Positions 17,104-25,327 of a DNA stretch of 59,406 bases are shown here, piece after piece. This DNA is from Candidatus Siliceabacter maunaloa. Lineage in GTDB: Bacteria > Actinomycetota > Thermoleophilia > Solirubrobacterales > Solirubrobacteraceae. The notes beneath the pieces were generated by a model, which saw only the letters and a list, made by a program, of their open reading frames with translations, searched no databases and had not been told where the DNA came from. The stretch covers positions 1 through 59,406 of the forward strand of contig JANDLV010000024.1 in assembly GCA_024330185.1 (NCBI GenBank), read 5' to 3'. Made by a program: the position numbers and the translations under genes. Every line of letters starts with the position of its first letter. Position 1 is the first letter of the stretch.

Positions 17104-17396
17104 ACTCGTTGACCCGTCTGCGTTACGTCGCACTCGCCGAAGCAACCAGTTTCCTGGCGCTCCTGGTCGCCGCGTACCTGAAGCGCCAGGACCAAGGCGA
17201 GCTCGGCGTCCAGATCCTCGGCCCGATCCATGGGGCGCTCTTCCTCGCGTATGTGCTGATAGCGATGAACATCCGCGCGCAGGCTCGCTGGAGTGCCCGG
17301 GCCACCGCCGGCATCCTCCTGGGTGCGGTCGTCCCCTTCGGAGGCTACGTCGTCGACCGCTGGCTCGCGAAGCTCCCGGCCTCCGACGACCTGTAG
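17100..17396 (+). CDS. DUF3817-family small membrane protein
   Basis: A 98-aa membrane protein with three hydrophobic segments. The sequence YVALAEATSFLALL...PIHGALFLAYVL...PFGGYVVDRWL is typical of DUF3817, small actinobacterial membrane proteins of unknown role. Its ATG overlaps the stop of the Myb-repeat gene. Confidence 0.8.
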   Translation: MNSLTRLRYVALAEATSFLALLVAAYLKRQDQGELGVQILGPIHGALFLAYVLIAMNIRAQARWSARATAGILLGAVVPFGGYVVDRWLAKLPASDDL

Positions 17397-17419
17397 GAGC
17401 CGCTGGTACGGTTCCGGAA

Positions 17420-17932
17420 ATGGCTGCGAGCCCATCGTCTGCTTCGAGGCTCCTCGCGCCGCGCGTCGCTGTGGCGAGCATGGGGTCCTGGTCGGCGCGA
17501 CGCTGGCTGGTGGCAGCGCTCGCGGGAGGTGTGGCAGCGCTCGCCATGGGGATTCCGACGGGGATCGTGGAGACGAGCTTCTATACCCGCATGCTCCCCG
17601 TGACATGGTGGAACTATCCAGTGTGGGGAATCTCGGCGGTGCTCGTGGGGCTTACGGCTGCAACCTACGTCCGGGGTGGCGGCGCGCCGACCGCAGGCCC
17701 TGACCGCTCGTCGAGGACGATGGCCGCCACGGTGCTGTCGATATTCGCGGTCGGCTGCCCGATCTGCAACAAGCTCGTGGTGTCGCTGATCGGCGTCAGC
17801 GGCGCGCTGAGCTACTGGGCCCCACTTCAGCCGGTCCTGGGCGTCCTGAGCATCGCGATCCTCGCGGCCGGGCTGGCAGTGCGGTTGCGTGGCTCCGTCG
17901 CCTGTCCGGGGCTGCGACCTGGACTGCGATGA
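17420..17932 (+). CDS. Four-helix membrane protein with conserved GCPICNK motif
   Basis: A 170-aa protein (110 or so residues if the ATG at 17480 is used) with about four membrane helices. The only distinctive feature is GCPICNKLVVSLIG at the start of a helix: a CxxC pair at the membrane face. I have seen similar actinobacterial proteins of unknown function; redox or metal handling is possible but not shown. A late Cys (SVACPG) is near the C-terminus. It follows the DUF3817 gene by 23 bp. Confidence 0.55.
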   Translation: MAASPSSASRLLAPRVAVASMGSWSARRWLVAALAGGVAALAMGIPTGIVETSFYTRMLPVTWWNYPVWGISAVLVGLTAATYVRGGGAPTAGPDRSSRTMAATVLSIFAVGCPICNKLVVSLIGVSGALSYWAPLQPVLGVLSIAILAAGLAVRLRGSVACPGLRPGLR

Positions 17933-18034
17933 CCCACGCGAGAAGGCCGTCGCCGTGGCGAGTACCGCTGCCGAGTCGGGGCGAGGGGGTCGCGGTGGGT
18001 GTCGGGCCATGGCGCGCACTCCACCAGCGCCCGG

Positions 18035-18832
18035 TCAGGTCGACGGCGCCGGGCGTGCCGCGCCCCGTCGCCGCTGGCCGGTGATCGCGGCGCCCGCGAT
18101 CGCGACGATCAGCAGGACGATGCTCGTCCACTGCGCGCTGTTGAGGCCCAGCGCGAGCTCGTCGCTGTCCAGGCGAAAGAAGAAGATCACGAAGCGCCCG
18201 ACCGCGAAGAGGGCGAGGACCAGCCATACGGGCGTGGTGACGTGCGCGAAGCGGTGGCGCAGCGGCCACACCACGGCGAAGATGGCCGCGGCCAGCAGCA
18301 CCTCGTACAGCCCGCCGGAGTGGTAGGCCAGGGCGGGGCTGGGCACGTCGGCGTCGGGGTGGGTGTTGCGCACGGCAAGGAAGAAGTCGGTGGCCGGGCC
18401 GTAGTGTTCGCCGTTGATCACGTCGCCGATGCGCCCGATGGCCACGCCGAGCGGGAGCCCGAGCGCGCCGGCGGTCAGGTAGCGCGGCGAGAGGTCGCGC
18501 CCGCGGACGTACACGGCGATCGCCACGGCGGCGAGGATGACCCCGCCTGCGAACGTGAACCCGCGGCCGCTGAAGAGCTGCGCCGGGTCCACGAGGCCCG
18601 CCGGGTCGTTCTCCAGCAGATAGAAGATGCGCCCTCCGACGATCCCGGCGAGCGCCGCGATGCTCCCGACGGTGTAGAGCGGATCGACGTCGAGGCCGTG
18701 CTCGCGGGCGTGGCGACCGGCGGCCACGCCGCCGATCATGATGCCCAGGGCGATGGTGATCCCGTGCCAGGCCAGCGTGACGGGGCCGAGCTCGATGGTC
18801 GGATCAATGCCGATGGTGATGGCGGCGATCAT
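18035..18832 (-). CDS. lgt: Prolipoprotein diacylglyceryl transferase family protein
   Basis: A 265-aa polytopic protein of the Lgt family, which transfers diacylglycerol to the lipobox Cys. The Lgt signature is present as GRIGDVINGEHYG, with Asp where the family usually has Asn (GRxGNF). AYHSGGLYE and GRFVIFFFR are also family segments. It sits beside DUF305 genes in a region with several lipoproteins, so it may be an accessory paralogue. ATG 18832 gives a normal N-terminus. Confidence 0.83.
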   Translation of the reverse strand: MIAAITIGIDPTIELGPVTLAWHGITIALGIMIGGVAAGRHAREHGLDVDPLYTVGSIAALAGIVGGRIFYLLENDPAGLVDPAQLFSGRGFTFAGGVILAAVAIAVYVRGRDLSPRYLTAGALGLPLGVAIGRIGDVINGEHYGPATDFFLAVRNTHPDADVPSPALAYHSGGLYEVLLAAAIFAVVWPLRHRFAHVTTPVWLVLALFAVGRFVIFFFRLDSDELALGLNSAQWTSIVLLIVAIAGAAITGQRRRGAARPAPST

Positions 18833-18862
18833 CGACTAGCCGGGCGACGTAGGCGAAGCGCC

Positions 18863-19570
18863 TCAGCGGCCGAGCATGCGCTGCATCATGTCGCGCATGG
18901 GCCCGGCGGTGTCGCGGGTGCTGGCCTCGTCGTACCACTCGCGCAGGTAGCCCTCCATCTCGACGATCTCGCGCATCTGGCCCTGCTCGATCTCGCGCGC
19001 GAGGCCCTTCAACGGCTCGTGGTCGGCGCGCTCCTGGGCGTCCTGGGCCATGTCGACCGCGAGCTGGTGGTGGGGGATCATCATGCGCAGGAACATGCGG
19101 TCGGTAGTGTCGCCGCCCATCATGTCGCGGGGCATCATGCCGCCCATGTCGCCGCCGCCCATAGAGTCGCCACCCATGTCGCCCATCGAGTCGCCGCCCA
19201 TCCCCGTCATGCCGCCGCCCATCATCATGCCGCCGCCCATGGTGGCGGGCGGGGCGTCGGGGTACCACTCCTTGCGCCAGCGCTCCATGCGGTCGATCTG
19301 CTCGGACTGGCTTTCGGCGATCCGTCGCGCGAGGTCGCGCAGCTCGGGCCGCTCGGAGTCGGCGATCATCATGTGTGCGGACATGACCGCTCCGCGGTGG
19401 TGCATGACCATCTCGTCGATGAAGCGCAGGTCGTAGGGCGCGTCCCGGGGGGCGATGCCCATGAACGCCGAGTCGTCGTCGCCCGCGGCCATCGCGATCG
19501 CGCCGGCGGCCACCGCCGAGACCGCGAGGATCGACAGCAGGCCGAGTGTGAGTCGCCGTGTTCGTCGCAT
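18863..19570 (-). CDS. Large DUF305 protein with Met/Gly-rich linker
   Basis: A 235-aa exported protein with an N-terminal signal/anchor. Two DUF305 halves carry MVMHHRGAV and MMIPHHQLAV. They are joined by a low-complexity linker of about 45 residues made of Met, Gly and Asp (GGGMMMGGGMTGMGG and similar), an obvious candidate for Cu(I) binding, as Met-rich segments do in copper proteins. The linker is coded by short tandem repeats at about 19120-19245. Its start is directly downstream of a GGTAGC-TACTAC-GCTACC dyad, so it is probably leaderless and part of the same regulon as copCD. Confidence 0.87.
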   Translation of the reverse strand: MRRTRRLTLGLLSILAVSAVAAGAIAMAAGDDDSAFMGIAPRDAPYDLRFIDEMVMHHRGAVMSAHMMIADSERPELRDLARRIAESQSEQIDRMERWRKEWYPDAPPATMGGGMMMGGGMTGMGGDSMGDMGGDSMGGGDMGGMMPRDMMGGDTTDRMFLRMMIPHHQLAVDMAQDAQERADHEPLKGLAREIEQGQMREIVEMEGYLREWYDEASTRDTAGPMRDMMQRMLGR

Positions 19571-19574
19571 ACTA

Positions 19575-19592
19575 GGTAGCGTAGTAGCTACC
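19575..19592 (-). promoter_or_regulatory. CTACTACG box inside a perfect dyad before DUF305 gene
   Basis: GGTAGC (19575-19580) and GCTACC (19587-19592) are perfect inverted arms around GTAGTA. Read toward the DUF305 gene it contains GCTACTACGCTACC, ending 4 bp before the ATG. It is the most symmetrical of the six boxes. Confidence 0.6.
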
Positions 19593-19663
19593 GGGCGCTA
19601 CCCCCGCCGGCACGACGGACGGCCCAGTTACATTGGCCCGGTGTCCGCACCGGCCGACTCCTC

Positions 19664-20233
19664 GTGATGCTTGCGGGAGGTGACGGTCGGCCGGGCCCGG
19701 GTGCCCGCCCGCCGCTGTCCATGTGGGCGCCGGTGGGCGGCTGGGTGGCGGGCGCCGCAGTCCTCGTCGTCGTGCTGCTGGCGGTGGTGCCCCAACCGGG
19801 CCCGCTCGACGACCCCGACGAGGCGGCGCAGCGCTCGGGGGTGCTGATGAAGAGCCCGCCGGTCGGGGACCTGAGCCTGCCCGGCGACCCGGTCGGGCGC
19901 CGCCCCGTCGTGCTGGTCTTCGACCGCCGGCTGCCCGACCCCGACGCCCTGGAACGCTTCGTGGACGGCGTCGCGGACGGCGCTCTGGTCGTCCTGGCCG
20001 TGCCCGAGCCCGCGTCGGCCGCCGCGCCCGAGCTTCCGCCGCGCACCCGGCTGCTGTCCACGGGGGCGGGCCGGCTGGCGGCCGCCACGGGCATGCCCGA
20101 GCCGCGCGACGGGGGCTTCCCTGTGGGCTACGCGATCGTCGGCCCGCAAGGCCGGCTGCGCTACGCGACGCTCGACCCCACCTACCTGCGCCGCCCCCAC
20201 GAGATCGCGGTGCTCACACAGGCGCTGCGGTGA
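19664..20233 (+). CDS. Membrane-anchored protein with redoxin-like fold, no cysteines
   Basis: A protein of about 189 aa: one N-terminal membrane helix, then an extracytoplasmic domain whose order (RRPVVLVFDRRLPDP..., ...GFPVGYAIVGPQGRLRYATLDP) resembles thioredoxin-like/peroxiredoxin folds, but it has no Cys and so no redox active site. Role unknown. Start GTG 19664 or ATG 19667 or 19721. Its stop overlaps the GTG start of the hydrolase gene (GTGA), so the two form a unit. Confidence 0.55.
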   Translation: MMLAGGDGRPGPGARPPLSMWAPVGGWVAGAAVLVVVLLAVVPQPGPLDDPDEAAQRSGVLMKSPPVGDLSLPGDPVGRRPVVLVFDRRLPDPDALERFVDGVADGALVVLAVPEPASAAAPELPPRTRLLSTGAGRLAAATGMPEPRDGGFPVGYAIVGPQGRLRYATLDPTYLRRPHEIAVLTQALR

Positions 20234-21519
20234 CCGCCGGCTACCGGCCGCTGCGCCCCCGCGGGCTGGCCGTTCAGGCGGTCCTGCTGCTCGGGGTGGA
20301 GGCGGTGCTTCTGGCCTCCTACCTGGGCCAGGACGCCGGCTTCCACTGGTCGACGCACTTCCTGGTGGGCGTCCTGGCCGCTGTCGTGTGGAATCTGGCG
20401 TGGCTGCTCGTCGCCGCGGCGCCGGGGCCCGGACAGCTCGCCGTCGTCGTGGCCTTCCACCTGTTCGCGATGGTGCCCGATCTGCTCTTCCGCGCCGTCG
20501 TCGCTCCCCACGAGGCGTGGATGGACGTGTTCCTCGGGCATGTCTCCGCCCACGAGATCCCCGGCGGGGACGAGACCTGGCTCCTCCTGGCCCTCGTGGG
20601 CAGCGGTGTGTACGCCGCCGTCCTGGCCGCCTGGGTGCGCGCGCGGCGCCTCGAGGCCGACGCCGGCATGGCCCCGGGCGTGGGTATCGGCGGGGGAGGT
20701 GTGGTGCGCCCTCAGCACGACCCCGTCTCCACGCCGTTGGCCCACTGGCTGCACGGGACGCGGCTGCCGCCCGACGTGCTGCTCCTCCACGGGCTGGCGG
20801 CGTCGGCGCGCGTCTGGGACAGGGTCGCACCAGGCCTCGCGGACGACGGACGGGGCGTGCTGACCTGCGACCTGCTGGGCTTCGGCCGCTCGCGACGCAC
20901 GGGCACGCGCTTCGGCCTCGACGAGCAGGTCGACGCCCTCCTGGGCCTGCTCGACCGCCACGGCGCGCCGCGGCTCCTGGTCGTCGGGCACTCCTGGGGC
21001 TGCGCGGTAGCGGCACGGTTGGCCGAGCGCGCGCCGGCACGGGTGAGCGGCCTGGTGCTGGTCTCGCCGCCGGTCTTCCACGACGGCGAGCAGGCCCGCG
21101 AGCGCCTGCGCGGCCGGGGCCGCCTTGCCGGCCAGGTGGTCGACCGGTCGCCGGTCGCGAGCATCACCTGCGGGCTCATGTGCCTGATGCGCGCGCCGCT
21201 GGCGCGGTTGGCACCGCGCTGGGCCGGCGACCTGCCCCCCGAGGTGGTGCGCGACAGCTTCGAGCACTCCTGGCCCGCCTACCGCGACGCGCTGGGCTCC
21301 CTGTTCGCCGACAACCCGCTGCCCGACGCGCTCGCGCGGCCGCGCGCGACCACCGTGGTCGTCGTCGGCGAGGACGACACCGAGGCACCGGCCGCCGACG
21401 TGCTCGACCACCCGCACGACCGCGTCGAGGTCCGCGTCGTGGCCACCGACCATCTGCTGCCCCTGCGCCGCCCCGACGTGGTGCAGGCGGCCGTCGCCGA
21501 CGCGGCCCGCCCGCGGTGA
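20230..21519 (+). CDS. Membrane domain fused to alpha/beta hydrolase
   Basis: A 429-aa fusion. Residues 1-150 hold about four membrane helices. From about residue 175 an alpha/beta hydrolase begins: oxyanion segment LLLHGLAASARVWD, nucleophile elbow VGHSWG (Ser), acid in VVVGEDDTEAP, and His in ATDHLLPL. Substrate unknown. The GTG start overlaps the upstream stop. Fusions of a small membrane domain to a hydrolase are uncommon; an esterase or haloperoxidase-like activity at the membrane is inferred only from the catalytic triad. Confidence 0.7.
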   Translation: MTAGYRPLRPRGLAVQAVLLLGVEAVLLASYLGQDAGFHWSTHFLVGVLAAVVWNLAWLLVAAAPGPGQLAVVVAFHLFAMVPDLLFRAVVAPHEAWMDVFLGHVSAHEIPGGDETWLLLALVGSGVYAAVLAAWVRARRLEADAGMAPGVGIGGGGVVRPQHDPVSTPLAHWLHGTRLPPDVLLLHGLAASARVWDRVAPGLADDGRGVLTCDLLGFGRSRRTGTRFGLDEQVDALLGLLDRHGAPRLLVVGHSWGCAVAARLAERAPARVSGLVLVSPPVFHDGEQARERLRGRGRLAGQVVDRSPVASITCGLMCLMRAPLARLAPRWAGDLPPEVVRDSFEHSWPAYRDALGSLFADNPLPDALARPRATTVVVVGEDDTEAPAADVLDHPHDRVEVRVVATDHLLPLRRPDVVQAAVADAARPR

Positions 21520-21595
21520 GCCGCCGCATGGCGTAGTCCGCACAGTCGATGGCTCGCCGCCGCCCCGGGTGCCTTTAGTTAGAGGGGTGGGGCGC

Positions 21596-22036
21596 TTACC
21601 CCGACTCGCGACGCAGCGCCGGCAGCCCGCGGCGGATCTGCGCCGGCAGGACCCGGTCGATGGACGCGGCGTCGTCAGGGCTGCAGACGGCCATCTCGGC
21701 GCGCAGGACCAGCAGAGCCGAGAGCATGGAGCCCGACTCGTCGTCGATCGTCAGGCGGAACCGATCGGCCGGGTAGCGGCGGTAGAGCTCGATGAACCGG
21801 GCGGTCGTGCGCTTGAGCGTCGGCTTGTCGGCCCGATCGCGACCGCAGGATTGCGGCAGGCGGTGGAATACCTCGTGCACGTCGCGCTGTGTCTCCGCGG
21901 GCATCTCCGCACGCCGGTCGGGCGGTTGCTGGGTCACCGGCGCTGCGTCGGAGGCACCACCGCACGCAGCAATCACCCCCGCGGTGGCGGCGAGTGCGCC
22001 ACCCAGCGCCACCCGCAGTCGCCCGTGGTGGATCAT
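21596..22036 (-). CDS. Small lipoprotein of unknown function
   Basis: A 146-aa lipoprotein: signal peptide with lipobox VIAAC, then a mostly helical domain with two cysteines (PQSCGRD and MAVCSPDD) that could form a disulfide. I do not recognise the family. It lies downstream of the SHOCT gene on the same strand, 29 bp after it, at the end of the copZ-copA region. Confidence 0.65.
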   Translation of the reverse strand: MIHHGRLRVALGGALAATAGVIAACGGASDAAPVTQQPPDRRAEMPAETQRDVHEVFHRLPQSCGRDRADKPTLKRTTARFIELYRRYPADRFRLTIDDESGSMLSALLVLRAEMAVCSPDDAASIDRVLPAQIRRGLPALRRESG

Positions 22037-22065
22037 GGCCGGTCCACTTCGCCTGAGCTGCTGCG

Positions 22066-22302
22066 CTACCGGCCGAAGCGGCCGACCTGGGTGCTGCGCA
22101 GCGCGGCCAGTCGGTCGTGGTACTCGTCGCCGTCGATCTCGCCGGCGGCGAAGCGGCGCTCGAGGGTCTGCTGCGGACCGTCCTCGCGCCGCCGGTGGCC
22201 CAGGCCCGCCCGGACCCCGAGGTAGACGGCGCCGGCCAGCAGGACGAGGAGCGCGACCACTACGACCAGCATCCCGAGACCCATCCCGTCCATCATCTCC
22301 AT
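22066..22302 (-). CDS. SHOCT-domain small membrane protein
   Basis: A 78-aa protein: Met-rich start ([12 protein letters not shown]), one membrane helix, then a SHOCT-type C-terminal motif ([22 protein letters not shown]). SHOCT segments are thought to support oligomerisation. The ATG at 22302 has AAGGAG about 9 bp upstream and overlaps the 3' end of copA by 10 bp. A CTACTACA box 38 bp upstream, inside copA's 3' end, suggests an extra promoter. Confidence 0.8.
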   Translation of the reverse strand: MEMMDGMGLGMLVVVVALLVLLAGAVYLGVRAGLGHRRREDGPQQTLERRFAAGEIDGDEYHDRLAALRSTQVGRFGR

Positions 22303-24671
22303 ATCCGCCAGCTCCTTCGCATCGATGACCTGCGATGGAGTGTAGTAGCCGGAGCAGGCGGAGCGGTCAGCGTGCGAAGCGGTGCAGCGGCCGGTCGCCC
22401 GATGGTGGGGGTTGGACCGGCTGGGTCCCGCTGGGCCTTGAAGGTGCGCAGGCGCAGCGAGTTGGTGACCACGAAGACGCTCGAGAAGGCCATCGCCGCC
22501 CCGGCGAACAGCGGGTTGAGGAAGCCGAGCATGGCCACGGGGATGAGCGTGACGTTGTAGGCGAAGGCCCAGAACAGGTTGCCCTTGATCGTGCCCAACG
22601 TCCTGCGCGAGAGGCGGATGGCGTCCGCCGCGGCGCGCAGGTCGCCGGAGACCAGCGTCAGGTCCGAGGCCTCGATTGCCACGTCGGTGCCCGTGCCGAT
22701 GGCCAGGCCCAGGTCGGCCCGGGCCAGCGCCGGCGCGTCGTTGACGCCGTCGCCGACCATCGCCACGGTGCGTCCTTCGGCCTGCAGGCGCTTGACGACG
22801 TCGGCCTTCCCGGAGGGCAGCACCTCGGCTATGACCTCGTCGATGCCCAGTTGATCTGCGACCGCGCGTGCCGTGGCCTCGTGGTCGCCGGTCAGCAGCA
22901 CCGTGCGCAGGCCAAGGCCCCGCAGCCGCTCGATCGCCTCCGCGCTGCTGGGCTTGACCGTGTCGGCCACCACCAGCACCGCGCGCGCCCGGCCGTCCCA
23001 GCCGGCGGCGATGGCCGTCTGGCCGCGGCCCTGCGCAGCCTCCAGCGCGGCCTCGAGCCCGGGTGGCAGGTGCAGGCCCGGCCAGGAAGAGTTCAGCAGC
23101 GCGGGGCGGCCGACGATCAGGCGGTGGCCGTCGACGACTCCCTCCACGCCGAGGCCCTCGCGGTTGGTGAAGCCCTCGACGGCGGGCAGCGCGCCGACCT
23201 GCTCGCGGGCACCGCGGGCGATGGCCTGCGCGATCGGGTGCTCGGAGGCGTCCTCCAGCGCGCCCACCAGGCGCAGCGCCTCGTCGCGCTCCACGCCATC
23301 GGCCACGGCGACCTCGACCAGGCTCATCTGCCCGGTGGTCACCGTGCCCGTCTTGTCGAGCACGACGGTGTCGATGCGCCGGGTGGACTCCAGCACCTCG
23401 GGACCCCTGATGAGGATCCCGAGCTGGGCGCCGCGGCCTGTGCCCACCAGCAGCGCGGTCGGCGTGGCCAGGCCCAGGGCGCACGGGCAGGCGATGATCA
23501 GGACGGCCACCGCGGCGGCGAAGGCGAAGGCCGCCGAGGCGCCCAGCGCCAACCAGGTGCCGAGGGTGGCCAGCGCCAGCACGATGACGATCGGCACGAA
23601 GATCCCCGAGATGCGGTCGGCCAGGCGCTGCACGGGTGCCTTGCCGGTCTGCGCGTCGGTGACCAGGCGGCCGATCTGGGCCAGCGCGGTGTCCGCGCCG
23701 ACCTTCGTGGCGCGCACGACCAGCCGCCCGCCGGCGTTGACCGTTCCCCCCACCACCTCGTCGCCGGGCTGCTTCTCCACCGGCACCGACTCGCCGGTCA
23801 GCAGCGACTGGTCGACCGCCGACGCGCCCTCCTCGACGACGCCGTCGGTGGCCACCTTCTCGCCCGGGCGCACCACGAAGCGGTCGCCGGCTTGGAGCCG
23901 GTCGACCGCCACACGGCGCTCGGTGCCGTCGGCGTCGAGGATCGCGACCTCCTTGGCGCCCAGCTCCAGCAGCGCCGACAGCGCCGCGCCGGCACGGCGC
24001 TTGGCCCGCGCCTCGAAGTAGCGCCCGGCCAGGATCAGCGTGATGATCACGCCGGCCGCCTCCAGGTAGATGTGGTCGCTGGTGGCGGAGCGGTCGAGCA
24101 CCAGATCCATGCTCATCTCCATGCCGGGCACCCCTGCGCCCAGGAAGAACAGGGCCACGACCGACCAGCCCCACGCCGCCACGGTGCCGACGCTGATCAG
24201 CGTGTCCATGGTCGCCGTGGCGTGGCGGAGGTTCTGCCACGCCGCCCGGTGGAACGGCCAGCCGGCCCAGAAGACGACCGGGGTGGCGAGCTGGAGGGCC
24301 AGCCACTGCCAGTACTCGAACTGCAGCGCCGGGATCATCGAGATGAGCAGCAGCGGGACGGAGAGCGCCGTCGCCCCGATCAGCCGCTGGCGCAGCGAGC
24401 GCAGGTCGCGCTCGTCGGCGTCCTCCTGCGGTCCGGCACCGCTTGCCGAGGGAAGCGCGGCGTGGTAGCCGGCGGCCTCGACGGCGCCGATCAGGTCGCC
24501 GGTATCGACCTGATCGGAGTCGAACTCGACGGCCGCCTTCTCGGTGGCGTAGTTGACGGTGGCGGTCACGCCCTCGAGCTTGTTGAGCCTGCGCTCGATG
24601 CGATTGGCGCACGACGCGCACGTCATGCCCTGGACCGGTAGCTCGAGTCTCTGAGGGGCCTGCGTGCTCAT
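22293..24671 (-). CDS. copA: Copper-exporting P1B-type ATPase
   Basis: A 792-aa Cu(I) exporter. N-terminal HMA domain with GMTCASC; membrane region with a Met-rich loop (GMEMSMD); TGES; CPC in the metal-site helix ([16 protein letters not shown]); DKTGT; SEHP; GDGVND; final helix motifs YN and NSLRLR (with SSVFVVTNS). This is the P1B-1 pattern, specific for Cu(I)/Ag(I). ATG 24671 has GGAGGTGAGACG before it. The protein runs about 45 residues past the usual end, as a Pro/Ala/Arg-rich tail that overlaps the SHOCT gene and its putative promoter. Operon with copZ under CsoR-type dyads. Confidence 0.93.
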   Translation of the reverse strand: MSTQAPQRLELPVQGMTCASCANRIERRLNKLEGVTATVNYATEKAAVEFDSDQVDTGDLIGAVEAAGYHAALPSASGAGPQEDADERDLRSLRQRLIGATALSVPLLLISMIPALQFEYWQWLALQLATPVVFWAGWPFHRAAWQNLRHATATMDTLISVGTVAAWGWSVVALFFLGAGVPGMEMSMDLVLDRSATSDHIYLEAAGVIITLILAGRYFEARAKRRAGAALSALLELGAKEVAILDADGTERRVAVDRLQAGDRFVVRPGEKVATDGVVEEGASAVDQSLLTGESVPVEKQPGDEVVGGTVNAGGRLVVRATKVGADTALAQIGRLVTDAQTGKAPVQRLADRISGIFVPIVIVLALATLGTWLALGASAAFAFAAAVAVLIIACPCALGLATPTALLVGTGRGAQLGILIRGPEVLESTRRIDTVVLDKTGTVTTGQMSLVEVAVADGVERDEALRLVGALEDASEHPIAQAIARGAREQVGALPAVEGFTNREGLGVEGVVDGHRLIVGRPALLNSSWPGLHLPPGLEAALEAAQGRGQTAIAAGWDGRARAVLVVADTVKPSSAEAIERLRGLGLRTVLLTGDHEATARAVADQLGIDEVIAEVLPSGKADVVKRLQAEGRTVAMVGDGVNDAPALARADLGLAIGTGTDVAIEASDLTLVSGDLRAAADAIRLSRRTLGTIKGNLFWAFAYNVTLIPVAMLGFLNPLFAGAAMAFSSVFVVTNSLRLRTFKAQRDPAGPTPTIGRPAAAPLRTLTAPPAPATTLHRRSSMRRSWRIWR
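22341..22348 (-). promoter_or_regulatory. CTACTACA box inside 3' end of copA, before SHOCT gene
   Basis: Reads GGCTACTACACTCC toward the SHOCT gene, 38 bp before its ATG. It lies in copA's unusual C-terminal extension. The spacing matches the box before 26328-26576, which also has a leader with a ribosome site. Confidence 0.45.
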
Positions 24672-24732
24672 CGTCTCACCTCCATGGTGTAGCCGCCCGT
24701 CCTGACCCGGTCGTCCTCGCGCGGCGCAACCT

Positions 24733-24939
24733 TCATGACGCGACCTCGTATCCGGCCTGCGCGACGGCCGCACGCACGACGGCGTCGTCGACCTCGCTCC
24801 CGCGGACGACGACTTGCCCCGTGGTGTGGTCGGCCTGCGCCGACTCGACGCCGGCCAGCTCCTCGATCTCCTCGCGCACGGAGAGCTCGCAGTGGCCGCA
24901 GCTCATGCCGGTCACGGTGTAGGTCTTCTCGCTGGTCAT
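24733..24939 (-). CDS. copZ: Copper chaperone CopZ (HMA domain)
   Basis: A 68-aa HMA-fold protein with the Cu(I)-binding loop GMSCGHC. It delivers Cu(I) to CopA and possibly to CsoR. The ATG has a good ribosome site (GGAAGGAG). It is the first gene of the copZ-copA operon, divergent from csoR across a region with CsoR-type sites. Confidence 0.92.
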   Translation of the reverse strand: MTSEKTYTVTGMSCGHCELSVREEIEELAGVESAQADHTTGQVVVRGSEVDDAVVRAAVAQAGYEVAS

Positions 24940-24962
24940 CGCGGTGCTCCTTCCGGGTACGG

Positions 24963-25007
24963 CTAGGGGGTATATGAGGACCGTACCACAATAAACCCCG
25001 AGGGGGT
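24963..25007. promoter_or_regulatory. CsoR-type operators between copZ and csoR
   Basis: Two G/C-run sites: CTAGGGGGTATA at 24963-24974 (facing copZ) and AACCCCGAGGGGGTA at 24994-25008, ending about 18 bp before the csoR ATG. The ACCCC/GGGGT arms are the known CsoR operator style. Together they would let CsoR repress both copZ-copA and itself. Confidence 0.7.
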
Positions 25008-25025
25008 AGTGGTACCATCGGTCTC

Positions 25026-25319
25026 ATGCCCCCAACCCCGACGCGTGGATACACCGCCACCAAGGACCAGCTCAACAGCCGCCTCTCCCGCATCGAGGGC
25101 CAGGTGCGCGGCATCCAGCGCATGGTCGACGAGGACCGCTACTGCATCGACGTCCTCACGCAGATCTCCGCCGTCCAGGCCGCGCTGGACAAGGTCGCCC
25201 TCGGGCTGCTCGACGACCACGCCCGCTCGTGCGTGCTGGGAGCCGCCAGCGAGGAGCTCCAGGCCGACCGCACCCAGGAGATGATGGCCGCCGTCGGGCG
25301 CCTCATGCGCCGCGGTTGA
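25026..25319 (+). CDS. csoR: Copper-sensing repressor CsoR
   Basis: A 97-aa all-helical repressor that leaves DNA on Cu(I) binding. The Cu(I) triad is intact: Cys in DRYCID, then His and Cys in DDHARSC, spaced as in mycobacterial CsoR. The N-terminal arm contains RLSRIEGQVRGIQRMV, the family hallmark. The short distance between operator and ATG suggests a leaderless transcript. Confidence 0.93.
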   Translation: MPPTPTRGYTATKDQLNSRLSRIEGQVRGIQRMVDEDRYCIDVLTQISAVQAALDKVALGLLDDHARSCVLGAASEELQADRTQEMMAAVGRLMRRG

Positions 25320-25327
25320 CCGCGCGC

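Noticed and set aside
21580-21602. GGGGTGGGGCGCTTACCCC as a CsoR site
   Set aside because: The arms are unequal and it lies at the 3' ends of two convergent genes, not at a promoter.
22335-24641. 768-codon open frame opposite copA
   Set aside because: Gly/Ala/Gln/His/Asp-rich composition and no family features; copA on the other strand has every P-type ATPase motif.
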